NCBI GenBank assembly: GCA_003669585.1
Contig: QWOQ01000011.1
Coordinates: forward strand, 62,001 to 126,000
Length of the DNA: 64,000 nucleotides
Direction of reading: 5' to 3'
Source: Planctomycetota bacterium
Lineage (GTDB): Bacteria; Planctomycetota; Planctomycetia; Pirellulales; UBA1268
The notes beneath the pieces are model-generated. The model was not told the DNA's origin and made no database searches. It saw nothing but the letters and a program-made list of their open reading frames with translations. Shown one piece after another: positions 1 through 8,995 of the stretch. The translations under genes and the position numbers were made by a program. Position 1 is the stretch's first letter. Each line of letters starts with the position of its first letter.

Positions 1-54
1 TGCCTTTGCGGAATCGGCCTTCTTTTCTTTTGACTTGGTAGCTTTCTTTGCCAT
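1..54 (-). CDS. 5' end of a Lys/Ala-rich protein (partial)
   Basis: Only the first 18 codons lie in the window. They read MAKKATKSKEKKADSAKA, a lysine- and alanine-rich start such as precedes the folded part of many small nucleic-acid-binding proteins. The gene runs off the left edge and is divergent from nadA, with about 260 bp between them. No function can be assigned from so short a piece. Confidence 0.5.
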   Translation of the reverse strand, partial: MAKKATKSKEKKADSAKA

Positions 55-316
55 GGGTGTGATCTGGTTCTCTTTTCCTACGGGATGAAAAAACTCTGAC
101 GCTCTTTCTCACGGGAAGGGTTGAGAGCGATAAACAATTCTCAACGACCATCGTGGAACGTGGAGTATAGCGTCTTTTTCAGTTTGTCGCACGTTGAAAG
201 ACGTCTGACAAATCTGGTCTTCGGGCACCTTCTATACTGATATTCCAAGACCCTACAATCTTTCGAAATCAATCGTAAAAAAGAGCCTTAAAAAATCTCA
301 CAGGAATTGTGATCGC

Positions 317-1459
317 ATGGCCACCACGCTTGAAGAGCCCTCAACGGGTGAGGCCTTTGCCTCATACCGCCCACTCGATGACGCTGTGCTTTCGGCAAGA
401 ATCGAGGCAGCGCGGCGGCAGATGGGCGCAAAGCTCGTCATTCTTGGGCACCATTACCAACAAGACGGCGTGATTGCCCATGCTGACTTGCAGGGGGACA
501 GCTATCAGCTTTCAAAGTCGGCATCTGAACGGACAGCATGTGAGGCGATCGCTTTTTGCGGTGTTCACTTTATGGCTGAGACCGCCGATATTCTGGCTAA
601 CCGACCAGAGCAGGTGGCGGCCCGTGGCGGAAAACGTGTCACGGTGGTGTTACCAGATTTGGCCGCGGGCTGTTCGATGGCCGATATGGCTGCCATAGAA
701 CAGGTTCTCGATGCGTGGTCGGATCTTGGCGAAGTTGTTGATCTCTCGCAAATCATTCCAGTGACGTACATCAATTCGGCAGCGAGCTTGAAGGCGTTCT
801 GTGGAAAAAATGGAGGTATTGTTTGCACATCAAGTAACGCGGAGGCTGTTTTGAAGTGGGCATTTGCGCGTGGCAGTCGCGTACTTTTTTTTCCAGATCA
901 GCACCTCGGGCGCAACACGGCTCGCCGAATGGGAATCCCACTCGATGAAATGTGCATCTGGAATCCACATGAACCGAGACTCGGGGGCAACGACGCAAAG
1001 CAGTTGTTAAAAAGCAGAGTGATTCTCTGGCAAGGGCACTGCAGCGTGCACGCGATGTTTCGTCCGGAGCACGTCGACGCGATGCGGACACACTTCCCCG
1101 ACATAAAAATTCTGGTGCATCCTGAGTGTCCGATGGAGGTGGTGGATAAAGCAGACCTTGCTGGCTCGACGAGCTACATCCTCAAGCAGATTGAGCAGGC
1201 TGCTCCCGGCACACAGTGGGCGATCGGCACGGAACTGCATCTTGTCAAGCGTCTCGAACAGAAACATCCCGAACAGGTCATCAAGTTTCTCTCACCGGTC
1301 GTCTGCATGTGCGCGACGATGTATCGCATTGACTTGGCGCACCTCTGCTGGAGCCTCGAGCACTTGGCGGCAGGCACGCCGGTCAATGTGATCCGAGTAG
1401 ACGATGAGACAAGCAGGTGGGCCGTAACGGCTCTTGAACGCATGCTCTCGGTGCAATAA
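317..1459 (+). CDS. nadA: quinolinate synthase NadA
   Basis: Condenses iminoaspartate with dihydroxyacetone phosphate to quinolinate in de novo NAD synthesis; a cytosolic [4Fe-4S] enzyme. The 380-residue protein has the family landmarks in order: LGHHYQQDGVIAHADLQGDS near residue 42, the CGVHFMAETADIL segment, a Cys in AAGCSMADM, VCTSSNA, the FFPDQHLG loop, WQGHCSVH, HPECPMEV, GSTSYIL, and a C-terminal CMCATMY Cys pair. Length fits the longer NadA subfamily. An AGGA-type ribosome site precedes the ATG. No nadB or nadC is adjacent, so it appears to be monocistronic. Confidence 0.97.
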   Translation: MATTLEEPSTGEAFASYRPLDDAVLSARIEAARRQMGAKLVILGHHYQQDGVIAHADLQGDSYQLSKSASERTACEAIAFCGVHFMAETADILANRPEQVAARGGKRVTVVLPDLAAGCSMADMAAIEQVLDAWSDLGEVVDLSQIIPVTYINSAASLKAFCGKNGGIVCTSSNAEAVLKWAFARGSRVLFFPDQHLGRNTARRMGIPLDEMCIWNPHEPRLGGNDAKQLLKSRVILWQGHCSVHAMFRPEHVDAMRTHFPDIKILVHPECPMEVVDKADLAGSTSYILKQIEQAAPGTQWAIGTELHLVKRLEQKHPEQVIKFLSPVVCMCATMYRIDLAHLCWSLEHLAAGTPVNVIRVDDETSRWAVTALERMLSVQ

Positions 1460-1517
1460 ATGCGAAACGAGGTCCCCGGATAACGGTGAAGTTCAGTGTC
1501 AGACAAGTCACTGCTGG

Positions 1518-2804
1518 TTAGAGCAATTTCGCGATTGCTTTTCCGTCATGAGCAACTTTGAAAGGTCGTCCGGTCGGTGAAAAAATTTCCTTCGTGAGAG
1601 GCAGGCCCAACGCAGTCGCAATGGTTGCGTTGAAATCTGCTGGTGAAACACCATCCTGATCAACGGCATGACCAGCCGAGTCTGACGAACCGTAGAGCTG
1701 TCCACCTCGAATTCCACCACCTGCAAGTACCGTTGAAAACACCGCAGGATGATGATCGCGACCTGCATTGTAATTGAGTTGCGGAGATCGACCGAATTCA
1801 GTTGTTAGAACGATCAGTGTTTCATCCAGTAAGCCGCTCTTGGAAAGATCCTTGATCAAATTTCCGAGTGCTCGATCCATAATCCCAGCCCGACTTGGAA
1901 GCGTTCCTGCGTTGTAGATGCTGGTATGCATATCCCAGCCACCGCAGGTGACCTCAACGCAACGCACGTTGCTTTCAATTAAGCGACGAGCCAGAAGACA
2001 ACCTTGGCCAAAAGCATCACGGCCATATCGATCACGATCTTCTTTCTTCTCTTGATTCAAATCAAAAGCTTTTAGTTCACCACTTGAAAGCAGACTCGTT
2101 GCCTCCGCATAAAAGTCTGTATAGGACTGCAGGTCGCGACTTTTAAATTTCTGACGGAATTTTTTGTCAAATTGCTGGATCAGATCGACACGTTTTTCAA
2201 AGGATTCGGCAGTGAGATAGGCCGGCGGAACGGTATTTTCAAGACCACGGTTTGGATCGCCAATGGGCAACGGACTGAACGACGGATCAAGAAACCCTGC
2301 TCCCGGATGGCGAGGTGGAGCACCGATAAGAACCGTATCGGGAAGAGATTTACTTTGACGGCCTCGGAATTTCTGAATCCATGGGCCGACGGATGGATGT
2401 CGCTCGGTTGCAATCTGATCGTAACTCGTTCGCATGAGATATTCGCCATCTTCATGATCACCAGTCTGTGTAAACATCGATCGAATCACAGCAATTTTGT
2501 CAAATTCTGTCGCCAGGACGGGAAGAAATTCACTGATCGCAATGCCAGCAACATTTGTACCAATTGGCTTGGTGGCCCCTTGGTTTGGATGACCCGGCTT
2601 GAGGTCAAACGTATCGAGATGAGTCATGCCACCGGTCATGAACAGATAGATGAGTCGCTTTGCTTTTCCGGTGGATTCTGCTTCAGCGGCAGAAACTGCT
2701 CGGCTCATTGCTGGAACGAGACTGACGCCCAAAAGTGATTTGGCTGCTTGCTCAAGAAAGCGTCGTCGATCGAATCCGTCAAGCATGGCCACGAGGCTTT
2801 TCAT
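1518..2804 (-). CDS. DUF1501 family Tat-exported protein
   Basis: A 428-residue member of the DUF1501 family, which is expanded in planctomycetes and has an alkaline-phosphatase-like fold. The N-terminus has a twin-arginine signal (DRRRFLEQAAKSLLG) with a hydrophobic stretch, so it is probably exported folded. Family blocks are visible: LFMTGGMTHLDTFDLKP, the GDHEDGEYLMR segment, TCGGWDMHT and TTEFGRSPQLN, then GRDHHP. It lies 75 bp downstream of the DUF1549/DUF1553 gene on the same strand, the usual operon partner. Biochemical role unknown. Confidence 0.93.
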   Translation of the reverse strand: MKSLVAMLDGFDRRRFLEQAAKSLLGVSLVPAMSRAVSAAEAESTGKAKRLIYLFMTGGMTHLDTFDLKPGHPNQGATKPIGTNVAGIAISEFLPVLATEFDKIAVIRSMFTQTGDHEDGEYLMRTSYDQIATERHPSVGPWIQKFRGRQSKSLPDTVLIGAPPRHPGAGFLDPSFSPLPIGDPNRGLENTVPPAYLTAESFEKRVDLIQQFDKKFRQKFKSRDLQSYTDFYAEATSLLSSGELKAFDLNQEKKEDRDRYGRDAFGQGCLLARRLIESNVRCVEVTCGGWDMHTSIYNAGTLPSRAGIMDRALGNLIKDLSKSGLLDETLIVLTTEFGRSPQLNYNAGRDHHPAVFSTVLAGGGIRGGQLYGSSDSAGHAVDQDGVSPADFNATIATALGLPLTKEIFSPTGRPFKVAHDGKAIAKLL

Positions 2805-2878
2805 AGGAGTTCTCTTGTTTAAAAATTCAAAATGTTTCAGCAGAAATTATTTGGACTGATGGCACTGTCAAAAAAGTC

Positions 2879-5800
2879 TTACTGGATAAACAAAAACTCA
2901 CGAGTGTTCACAAGCGACCACACTACGTTTCCATATCCTGCTGCACCGTTGCGTTTGACTTCTTCCTGCGCAAGAGCGAGTTCCTCGCTCTCCGGGAGAC
3001 GGCTGAGAATTGTAAGAAAAAGCGTTTTGACACCGCTGGCAATGTCGTGTTTGCGAGAGATGTTGTTGTAGATCGTAGAGTTTTGCTCGAGAAGCATGTG
3101 AGTGATCGGTCCGTTAAACATGCATAAAACTTGCGGAACAGATCCGGTCGTCGACGACGCAGATATAAGCTCTCGATCGGACTGACCAAAAACGCGAAGA
3201 AAATGATTTGCCGGAACCGGAGAAGGCAACTCCGACGCACGAGCCAGGAGCAATCCTTTATACATATACGCTTTTTGTCTCTCGCCTTGTCCACCATCAA
3301 CCTGACCAGAGGCTGTTTCCGCTGTGAGAACTTCTGTTGCCGTGACGTTATTCAAATCGATTCCCACCGAATCGGTTCGTATATGTGATGGGAGTTCTCG
3401 GTATCCATATGGGACAGGGAGCGCCAGCGTGAGAAAAGAGTCCCAAACCTGTTCGGCCGTCATGCGGCGAAACATCGGCCCCGGAAAATGGTAGGGCTGG
3501 CCGGGCTGGACATCTTCTTCGCAAGCCTGCCGTTGATACGCTTGGGAGTTGTAAAGAATTCGCAGAAATTCTTTCATGTCAAAATCGAGACGGATCATTT
3601 CAGATTCTAGAAACTTCATTAACTCCGGATTTTCAATCTCCGAAGAGTCTTGCATGTCATCGACGGGTTCTATCAGGCCGACTCCAAAAGTTCGCTTCCA
3701 TAAACGATTTGCAATGGTTCGAGCAAATCGCGGATTCTCTTTGGAAACTAACCAACGTGCAAAAGCCTTGCGAGGAGTCTCTCCTTCTTGCATCTCTACG
3801 GGTTCACCGAAAATCGTCTTTGGTTCGACGACATCACTCGGCTTTGCGTCACTGTACGCATAATCTTTGGGGAGAGTAATTTTTGAATCAACATGATCAT
3901 TGACAATCATCATGTTGATGTTAATCAGACGATCAAAACGATAGGTATTATTGCGACGGTCTTCTTCTTCTTGTTCAATCGCCGCGAAATCATCTCTCAG
4001 TCGCTCGTTTGGATTGGCTTTCCAATAACGAGTATCAGCGCCTCCTGTCTGAGTGTGCGTGCCAAACGTGAAGGCCGCCATTTGGTAAAACTCTTTTTGA
4101 GTCCAGCGATCGAAGGGGTGGTTGTGGCACTGAGCACAACCGATGCGAGTTCCCAAGAAGATACGAATGGTGTTGTTCATATTGTCGAGCGGCATCGAAG
4201 CATCTCGCTGCAGATAGCCCGTCGCCGGATTGGTCCACACCAACCCCTCGGCAGTCAGGAGTTCGTGTACCAACACATTCCACGGTTTGTTTTCCGCAAG
4301 CGATTGCTTGATCCACTGTCGATAAGGCTCTCCTCGCACATTCCCGTTGAGAGAGTCTGTGTAGCGGAGAATATCGGCCCAGTAGTTAAAAAAGTGGCTT
4401 GCATAACCATCGCTACCCAAAAGTTGATCAATTAATTGTGATCGCTTGTGTGAATCGGTCGAATGAAGAAATTTTTGTGTCTGGAGAAATGTGGGAATCG
4501 TTCCAGTAATGTCGAGATACATTCTTCGAACAAATTGTTCGTCGCTGGTCGCAGGATTCGCGGCCACTTTGTATTTCTGGTGGTTGGCCTCGACCAATGC
4601 GTCAATGGTTTTTGCCGACTGCAGAGCCTTGGTCTGCAGTGCGGGATCGACTTCCTTGGAGAGAAAGACAAATCGTGGAGGTTCCGTGTTCTGCGGAATA
4701 TCTTTGGCATGTGGAGTTTGTGTGCCGAATGTCTTGAGGAGTGCAAGATCTGCGTTCGCTTCTTTGCGCATCTTGAGCTTGATGTAGGTTTTTGCTCGAC
4801 CCTGATAGGCGTTGACCAACTTCGGATCTGCATCAATCGCTTTGGTGAAATCGTTTAAAGCCGCCTCATACTTTTCTTGCGCATGATTGGCATACCCGCG
4901 AGAACAGTAGGCCAGGGCGTGCTTCTTCTGACAACGAATCGTCTCATCAAAACAGGCTGCCGCCTTTTCAAAATCCTCTGAACTCATGTATGCCAAACCG
5001 CGAATGTAATGTGCTTTTGCACATTGAGGATCGATGGTAGTTGCAGCATCGAGATCAGCCATCGCCTCAGCCCGTTTGCTTTGCATTCCAAAAAGATAGG
5101 CCCGGTCGCACAGGGCTTCGACGGAACCGGGGTTCAGTCGAAGTGCTTGATCAATATCTGCGGAGGCAAGGGCCGCGTCATTTTTTGCCAAATGAATTTC
5201 TGCTCTCCGCTGAAAAGCCACAGCCAAGGCTGGGGCGAGAGCAATCGCTTTATTTTGATCGGCGATTGCCTGCGGCAAATTATTGGTGGCTGCGTACGCG
5301 AGACCGCGAAGACTATAGGCTTCCGCATTTTTGTCATTGATTCCAATCGCGCGGTCGGCGCTCTGAATAGCCTTCGTAAATTGTTGACGAGCCATGTACG
5401 CCATCGCTCTGTGGGAATGCGCTTCGGCATGATCTGATTTTTCCAAAATTGCAAAGAAGGCGCTGTCGATTGCCTTGAGAAATTCAGTTTTCTGATAGTA
5501 GGAAAAAGATCGATGCGAGAATGCATCCGCACGATTTGCGACCGCGATTGAATCACGAGCGGTCTGACGGCCAACGGAATCGAAGTCTTCGATCGCACGA
5601 TCGAAATTCTTCTTGGAGTTATGGGCAATTCCCCGCAGGAGCAACGCACTGGTGTTGATCGGATCGATTTCCAGAACCCGAGTACAGTCGGCTACCACCA
5701 AATCCCACTGAGCGTTTTTCGAGTGCTCACGAATGCCGACGATGAGAGCATCAACCTGAATTTCTTTTTCTGTCTTTGCAGCGGGAGCACCTTGGCACAA

Positions 5801-5902
5801 AGCAGAGCGAGGAGTATTCCACGAGATCGTCAAAAAAAGAGCCAACAACAACCAGGAATACAAGGCTTTGGCGTGAAAGGAACAATTTGAGAGTCGGCAC
5901 AT
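2879..5902 (-). CDS. TPR-DUF1549-DUF1553 planctomycete surface protein
   Basis: A very large secreted protein. I place the start at the ATG giving MCRLSNCSFHAKALYSWLLL, because a signal peptide follows directly; a longer in-frame reading to 6097 exists. Residues about 40-400 hold roughly ten TPR-like repeats (pattern A..H..RG.AY). DUF1549 follows (VRRMYLDITGTIPT) with IGCAQCHNHPFDRWTQKEFY, and DUF1553 is at the end (RFARTIANRLWKRTFGVGLI, YNSQAYQRQ). These domains usually follow a cytochrome or Ig-like N-terminus, so the TPR array is less common. Co-transcribed with the DUF1501 gene downstream. Function unknown. Confidence 0.9.
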   Translation of the reverse strand: MCRLSNCSFHAKALYSWLLLALFLTISWNTPRSALCQGAPAAKTEKEIQVDALIVGIREHSKNAQWDLVVADCTRVLEIDPINTSALLLRGIAHNSKKNFDRAIEDFDSVGRQTARDSIAVANRADAFSHRSFSYYQKTEFLKAIDSAFFAILEKSDHAEAHSHRAMAYMARQQFTKAIQSADRAIGINDKNAEAYSLRGLAYAATNNLPQAIADQNKAIALAPALAVAFQRRAEIHLAKNDAALASADIDQALRLNPGSVEALCDRAYLFGMQSKRAEAMADLDAATTIDPQCAKAHYIRGLAYMSSEDFEKAAACFDETIRCQKKHALAYCSRGYANHAQEKYEAALNDFTKAIDADPKLVNAYQGRAKTYIKLKMRKEANADLALLKTFGTQTPHAKDIPQNTEPPRFVFLSKEVDPALQTKALQSAKTIDALVEANHQKYKVAANPATSDEQFVRRMYLDITGTIPTFLQTQKFLHSTDSHKRSQLIDQLLGSDGYASHFFNYWADILRYTDSLNGNVRGEPYRQWIKQSLAENKPWNVLVHELLTAEGLVWTNPATGYLQRDASMPLDNMNNTIRIFLGTRIGCAQCHNHPFDRWTQKEFYQMAAFTFGTHTQTGGADTRYWKANPNERLRDDFAAIEQEEEDRRNNTYRFDRLININMMIVNDHVDSKITLPKDYAYSDAKPSDVVEPKTIFGEPVEMQEGETPRKAFARWLVSKENPRFARTIANRLWKRTFGVGLIEPVDDMQDSSEIENPELMKFLESEMIRLDFDMKEFLRILYNSQAYQRQACEEDVQPGQPYHFPGPMFRRMTAEQVWDSFLTLALPVPYGYRELPSHIRTDSVGIDLNNVTATEVLTAETASGQVDGGQGERQKAYMYKGLLLARASELPSPVPANHFLRVFGQSDRELISASSTTGSVPQVLCMFNGPITHMLLEQNSTIYNNISRKHDIASGVKTLFLTILSRLPESEELALAQEEVKRNGAAGYGNVVWSLVNTREFLFIQ

Positions 5903-6093
5903 AATCAAAGGCCTTTTCAATAGAAGTGTCGGCAGTGATTCATTGAAAAATTGTCCAACAAAGAACCCCAGGAAAACAAAAAAGACCAGAATCGTTTTTG
6001 AATCTACCACAAGGAAAGAGCGGCCGACGAGTGAAACGAAAATCCTTAGGTTTAAAGCGGATATTTCTTGAAGAACCCCGAACGTCCATCGAA

Positions 6094-6825
6094 TCACGCC
6101 GTGACTTGATGGACGCGATGGCTAAGCTGTTCGAGTAAGAGAATCTTCTGCATAGTTTTATTTTCGAAACTCGAGCACAGTCCCTCTACGTCGTCGATCG
6201 CCGACAATACTTCACCGTCGGATGTCCACTCCCCGTAGATCGCTGCTAACTTCGCGATCATTGCATAGAGTTCACCGCAGTAGCAGAGATACCGGCTCAT
6301 CGACATGACGGTTTCTTCTTCTGCGAGCGTAGATTTCGTCGGTATCATTGGAAACAGCAGTCGTGTTGGGGACTTGGAAATTTGAAGCATGTCCGTCACG
6401 TGGGCATAGCTGCGGAGTGTATGAAGGCCCTTGAGTGCTTTTCTCCGGATGACTCCGTGTTCGATTGAACGCATTGTAAAAAATCCGGCAACCGTAGCGG
6501 CGAGCACCGTGATGCAGGCATCGAGGGATTGCAAATACTCAGGCAGCACGTCGATCCCATCCATGCGGCGCACGAAATACACTGGCGAAATCAGTAAAAG
6601 CCCAGCCGCAATTCCACCCATCCAGCTGACGATTCGCAGCACAACAGGAGCACTGATGCTGTGTGAACCTGATTGAATCAGTCGCTCGGCATAATCGGCA
6701 AGCCTGTTGGCGTGTACATCGATTCCGCGATCGGGAAAGCGTTCGTGAATCCGGTTGACCAGAAGGCGACACGATGCCGCAAGTTTGTCCGCAACAAGTG
6801 TTGGCTTGTCAGTGTCTTGCCGCAT
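6094..6825 (-). CDS. conserved hypothetical membrane protein
   Basis: A 243-residue protein of unknown function. The start is set by a GAGGAG ribosome site five bases before ATG (MRQDTDKPT). Two hydrophobic segments, around VLRIVSWMGGIAAGLLLISPVYFV and the LQSLDACITVLAATVAGFF stretch, form a hairpin flanked by soluble helical regions; the C-terminal half (MSRYLCYCGELYAMIAKLAAIY) is helical. It ends just upstream of the DUF1553 gene and is the last chromosomal gene before the integron's distal end. Confidence 0.7.
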   Translation of the reverse strand: MRQDTDKPTLVADKLAASCRLLVNRIHERFPDRGIDVHANRLADYAERLIQSGSHSISAPVVLRIVSWMGGIAAGLLLISPVYFVRRMDGIDVLPEYLQSLDACITVLAATVAGFFTMRSIEHGVIRRKALKGLHTLRSYAHVTDMLQISKSPTRLLFPMIPTKSTLAEEETVMSMSRYLCYCGELYAMIAKLAAIYGEWTSDGEVLSAIDDVEGLCSSFENKTMQKILLLEQLSHRVHQVTA

Positions 6826-7106
6826 TGCAACTCCTCGGTGTGCGTGCCACGTGAATCCTCGCGAGAGCATATCAAGGCCCGAAAACGGTGACAGGAAGAG
6901 TTTCCAAACCCCCATTCGAAGGAAGCTTGCCGCTCACGTTCCTCACGCTTTACGAATTTAATATGCGCAAAAAGGAAGGTTGCCCGAATCGTTGCAATCG
7001 GTGCCCTTTTGGTAGTGCATGATGTCCATGGTGACGACGACCACGGTGAGTTCTCACGCTCGACGCTGGCCGCGAATCCATTGCAGCGGCTGGTTTTTTC
7101 TCTGTT

Positions 7107-7245
7107 TCAGGCATTGTCGTCGAGCCGACGCTCTTTCGGACTTTCCGTCAGTAGCCGAATGATGCGCCTTGCGAGCGACTCCTTAATCTCGCGATGCCGC
7201 GGCACCGGCTGCCGCCGTGCCGTACCAAGACACAACGTAGTGAAC
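7107..7245 (-). pseudogene. HicA-type toxin, C-terminal remnant
   Basis: The reading ARRQPVPRHREIKESLARR followed by IIRLL and a TGA at 7107 matches the C-terminal part of HicA mRNA interferase toxins (compare VPRHREI in the two other hicA copies at 9.7 and 13.6 kb). The N-terminal half with the catalytic His is absent and no start codon is present. It is joined directly to the truncated ParE gene, so a deletion probably fused two toxin cassettes. No hicB remains beside it. Confidence 0.6.
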
Positions 7246-7250
7246 TCACG

Positions 7251-7376
7251 TCACGCCTGAAGTGTGCTCCAACGGCCCACTTGCGGGCCGAGCCCCGCGA
7301 ACCGCTCCTCGTACCACCTGCGCCCAGTATCGAGATCCGCGACGACCTCGGGGCGATACCGAAGTACGAACTTCAT
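7251..7376 (-). pseudogene. ParE/RelE-type toxin, truncated to 41 residues
   Basis: Starts MKFVLRYRPEVVADLDTGRR then WYEERFAGLG, the first helix-strand of a ParE/RelE toxin of about 95 residues, but stops after 41. The catalytic C-terminal strands are gone; the next sequence is the HicA remnant. Its ATG overlaps the stop of the antitoxin gene by ATGA, so the pair was an operon with the antitoxin first. Probably inactive. Confidence 0.7.
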
Positions 7377-7597
7377 CGACTATCACGCAGGCGATCGAGA
7401 ACCTCGTCCCACGTGAGCAACTGCTCGGGCGACCGCTCATGAGCGGTGATCCGCCGCTGCAGTTCCGCCCGCTGCTCGGGAGAAATCTCGACGGGCGAGT
7501 CTGCAGGGATGCTGTTCCATAACGACTCGACTACGCGCAGCCGATCATGAATCGAAAGCGCCGTCAGTTCGGTCAGGATCTGAGCTATGTCGATCAA
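7373..7597 (-). CDS. addiction-module antitoxin (ParD-like, PF09720 type)
   Basis: A 74-residue protein matching the short addiction-module component family: TELTALSIHDRLRVVESLWN, then SPEQRAELQRRI and a C-terminal LTWDEVLDRL, which in the family wraps the toxin. No ATG is available; the only start that keeps the whole domain outside the attC site is a TTG at 7597. It is translationally coupled to the truncated ParE toxin. The antitoxin reads intact although its toxin is not. Confidence 0.75.
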   Translation of the reverse strand: MIDIAQILTELTALSIHDRLRVVESLWNSIPADSPVEISPEQRAELQRRITAHERSPEQLLTWDEVLDRLRDSR

Positions 7598-7616
7598 AAA
7601 AAGCAATCCACCACAG

Positions 7617-7707
7617 ATATAACGACAAAGGTAACCCGGCGGTGGCCGAGTGACGTCAAATTCAGAACACTCCCGAGCCGCCGCTCTTGTTGACCGCCTT
7701 GTTAGGC
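7617..7707 (-). repeat. attC site of the FMN reductase cassette
   Basis: Outer boxes atataac and gttaggc, 91 bp. The inner arms carry ggcggtggc and gccgccgc. It belongs to the group of 91-bp sites also seen at 16941, 19395, 26239 and 29383. Confidence 0.8.
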
Positions 7708-7854
7708 GATTGTCCGGTTGCGGTTCATTGACGTTTCGGATGCCGAACCGCATTCAATTCGCCGACTGACCTTCAGACGGCTGTTGTTTGTTTTTTTGGA
7801 ACTCTTCGACTTTGAAATCGGAGTCGCTGTCTTTTCTTCTTGTGGTTCATCGAC

Positions 7855-8442
7855 TCACGCTAGGAGCTTGGACAAATGCTTTGCGAGATTCGAGCCGAGT
7901 GCTTTTACGCGGGCCTGCTGATTCGCGTCCGCGAGGACACCATCCGGTGTGAATGCTTCGTAAGCTTTGCCGACGGCGATTTGATCAGGCAACACGGTAA
8001 TGCCAATACAGCCAAGGATCGCTCGTAGATGCACGAGCCCACGCATCCCACCGAGACCGCCTGGTGATGCAGAGCAAAGGACGGCGGTTTTACCCGCCAG
8101 TGCCGAGAGTGCTGGCTCGTCGTCGGACTCACCGCGCGAGACCCAATCAATGGCATTTTTTAGCGCGGCGGTGATGCTGCTGTTATATTCCGGCGAGGCA
8201 ATGATGAGGCCGTTGTGTTCGCGGAACATTACTTTCAGTCGCTTCGCCGCCTCTGGCATTCCACTCGTTGCTTCCAGGTCTTCATCGAAAATCGGAAGCG
8301 TGAAATCGCGAAGTGAAATCACAGTGACCTCCGCGCCAGCCTCTCGACCTCCGGCGGCTGCGACGACGGCGAGTTTCTGGTTGTAGGAATCACGGCGAAG
8401 ACTGCCGCCAAATGCGAGGATGCGTGGTGTATTCATATTCAA
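7855..8442 (-). CDS. NADPH-dependent FMN reductase
   Basis: A 195-residue flavodoxin-fold reductase that reduces FMN or quinones with NAD(P)H. Family motifs: FGGSLRRDSYNQKL at the N-terminus (phosphate loop), LRDFTLPIFDEDLE, SPEYNSSITAALKNAIDWVS, and SASPGGLGGMRG. It overlaps by four bases the frameshifted gene upstream and shares its cassette. After its TGA the frame stays open for 50 codons, rich in Lys and Ser (EEKTATPISKSKSS), and closes with TAA inside the attC outer box, where cassette genes often stop. The TGA may therefore be secondary. Confidence 0.9.
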   Translation of the reverse strand: MNMNTPRILAFGGSLRRDSYNQKLAVVAAAGGREAGAEVTVISLRDFTLPIFDEDLEATSGMPEAAKRLKVMFREHNGLIIASPEYNSSITAALKNAIDWVSRGESDDEPALSALAGKTAVLCSASPGGLGGMRGLVHLRAILGCIGITVLPDQIAVGKAYEAFTPDGVLADANQQARVKALGSNLAKHLSKLLA

Positions 8443-8859
8443 CGTTGTAGTGCCTCCAGCGTATCCGAGGGCTTTGTGTTAAAGCAGATTTTGGAACGAG
8501 GAGCGTGTTCATGCACCACGTTAATCAGCTTCTCGAACAGGATGAAGTTGCTTGGGACCGCCCGGACACTTGCACCAATCAGGATGCAATCGAACTGCCG
8601 ACGTTGGAGTTGGGCGGTGACTATCGCCTCCGCGGTCTGACCAAAGTCGGTGAGACAATAGTGTGCGTTAGACAAGAGCCTTCAGCCCTTCTTCGGCGGC
8701 GGTGAGTCCCGCCAACACTTTTGCGGCGGTCATCCCGGGAAATGCGGCGAAGTCGGGAGACGAGAAATCGATCAGATCAGGGTCCAACCCGATAACCAGG
8801 GCACTCCTTTTTGCAGGATCACTGGAGCTTTGCGATTGGGGGAGAGTTTCAGTGTTCAT
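8439..8859 (-). pseudogene. conserved small protein, frameshifted
   Basis: Two overlapping frames together give one protein of about 120 residues that I recognise as a conserved uncharacterised family. The N-terminal frame (8668-8859) has SALVIGLDPDLIDFSSPDF and AAKVLAGLTAAEEGLKAL. The C-terminal frame (8439-8675) has AHYCLTDFGQTAEAIV, FDCILIGASVR, LINVVHEHAPRSKICFNT. The family normally reads L-G-Y-D-A across the join near 8670. It is a frameshift mutation, a sequencing error, or two genes coupled through a TTG start; a frameshift seems likeliest. No function is known. Confidence 0.7.
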
Positions 8860-8906
8860 AATTTAGATGTATCAGTTTGGTGTGGACTAAGGAATGCGCT
8901 AGGTAC

Positions 8907-8995
8907 GCCCAACGGTCGCAATCAGCAGATCGCAGCCAAGGGATTATCCACATTGCAGGATTCTATCGCGATTGCGCTGCATCGCTTGGTTCGGT
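8907..8995 (-). repeat. attC site of the methyltransferase cassette
   Basis: Outer boxes gcccaac and gttcggt, 89 bp. Contains the core ccaagggattatccac shared with the sites at 13528, 18072 and 20650. The methyltransferase stop codon lies inside it. Confidence 0.92.

Noticed and set aside
7054..7100. A thirtieth attC at the distal end (cattgcagcggctggttt)
   Set aside because: Only a partial right arm resembles other sites; no left box could be matched.
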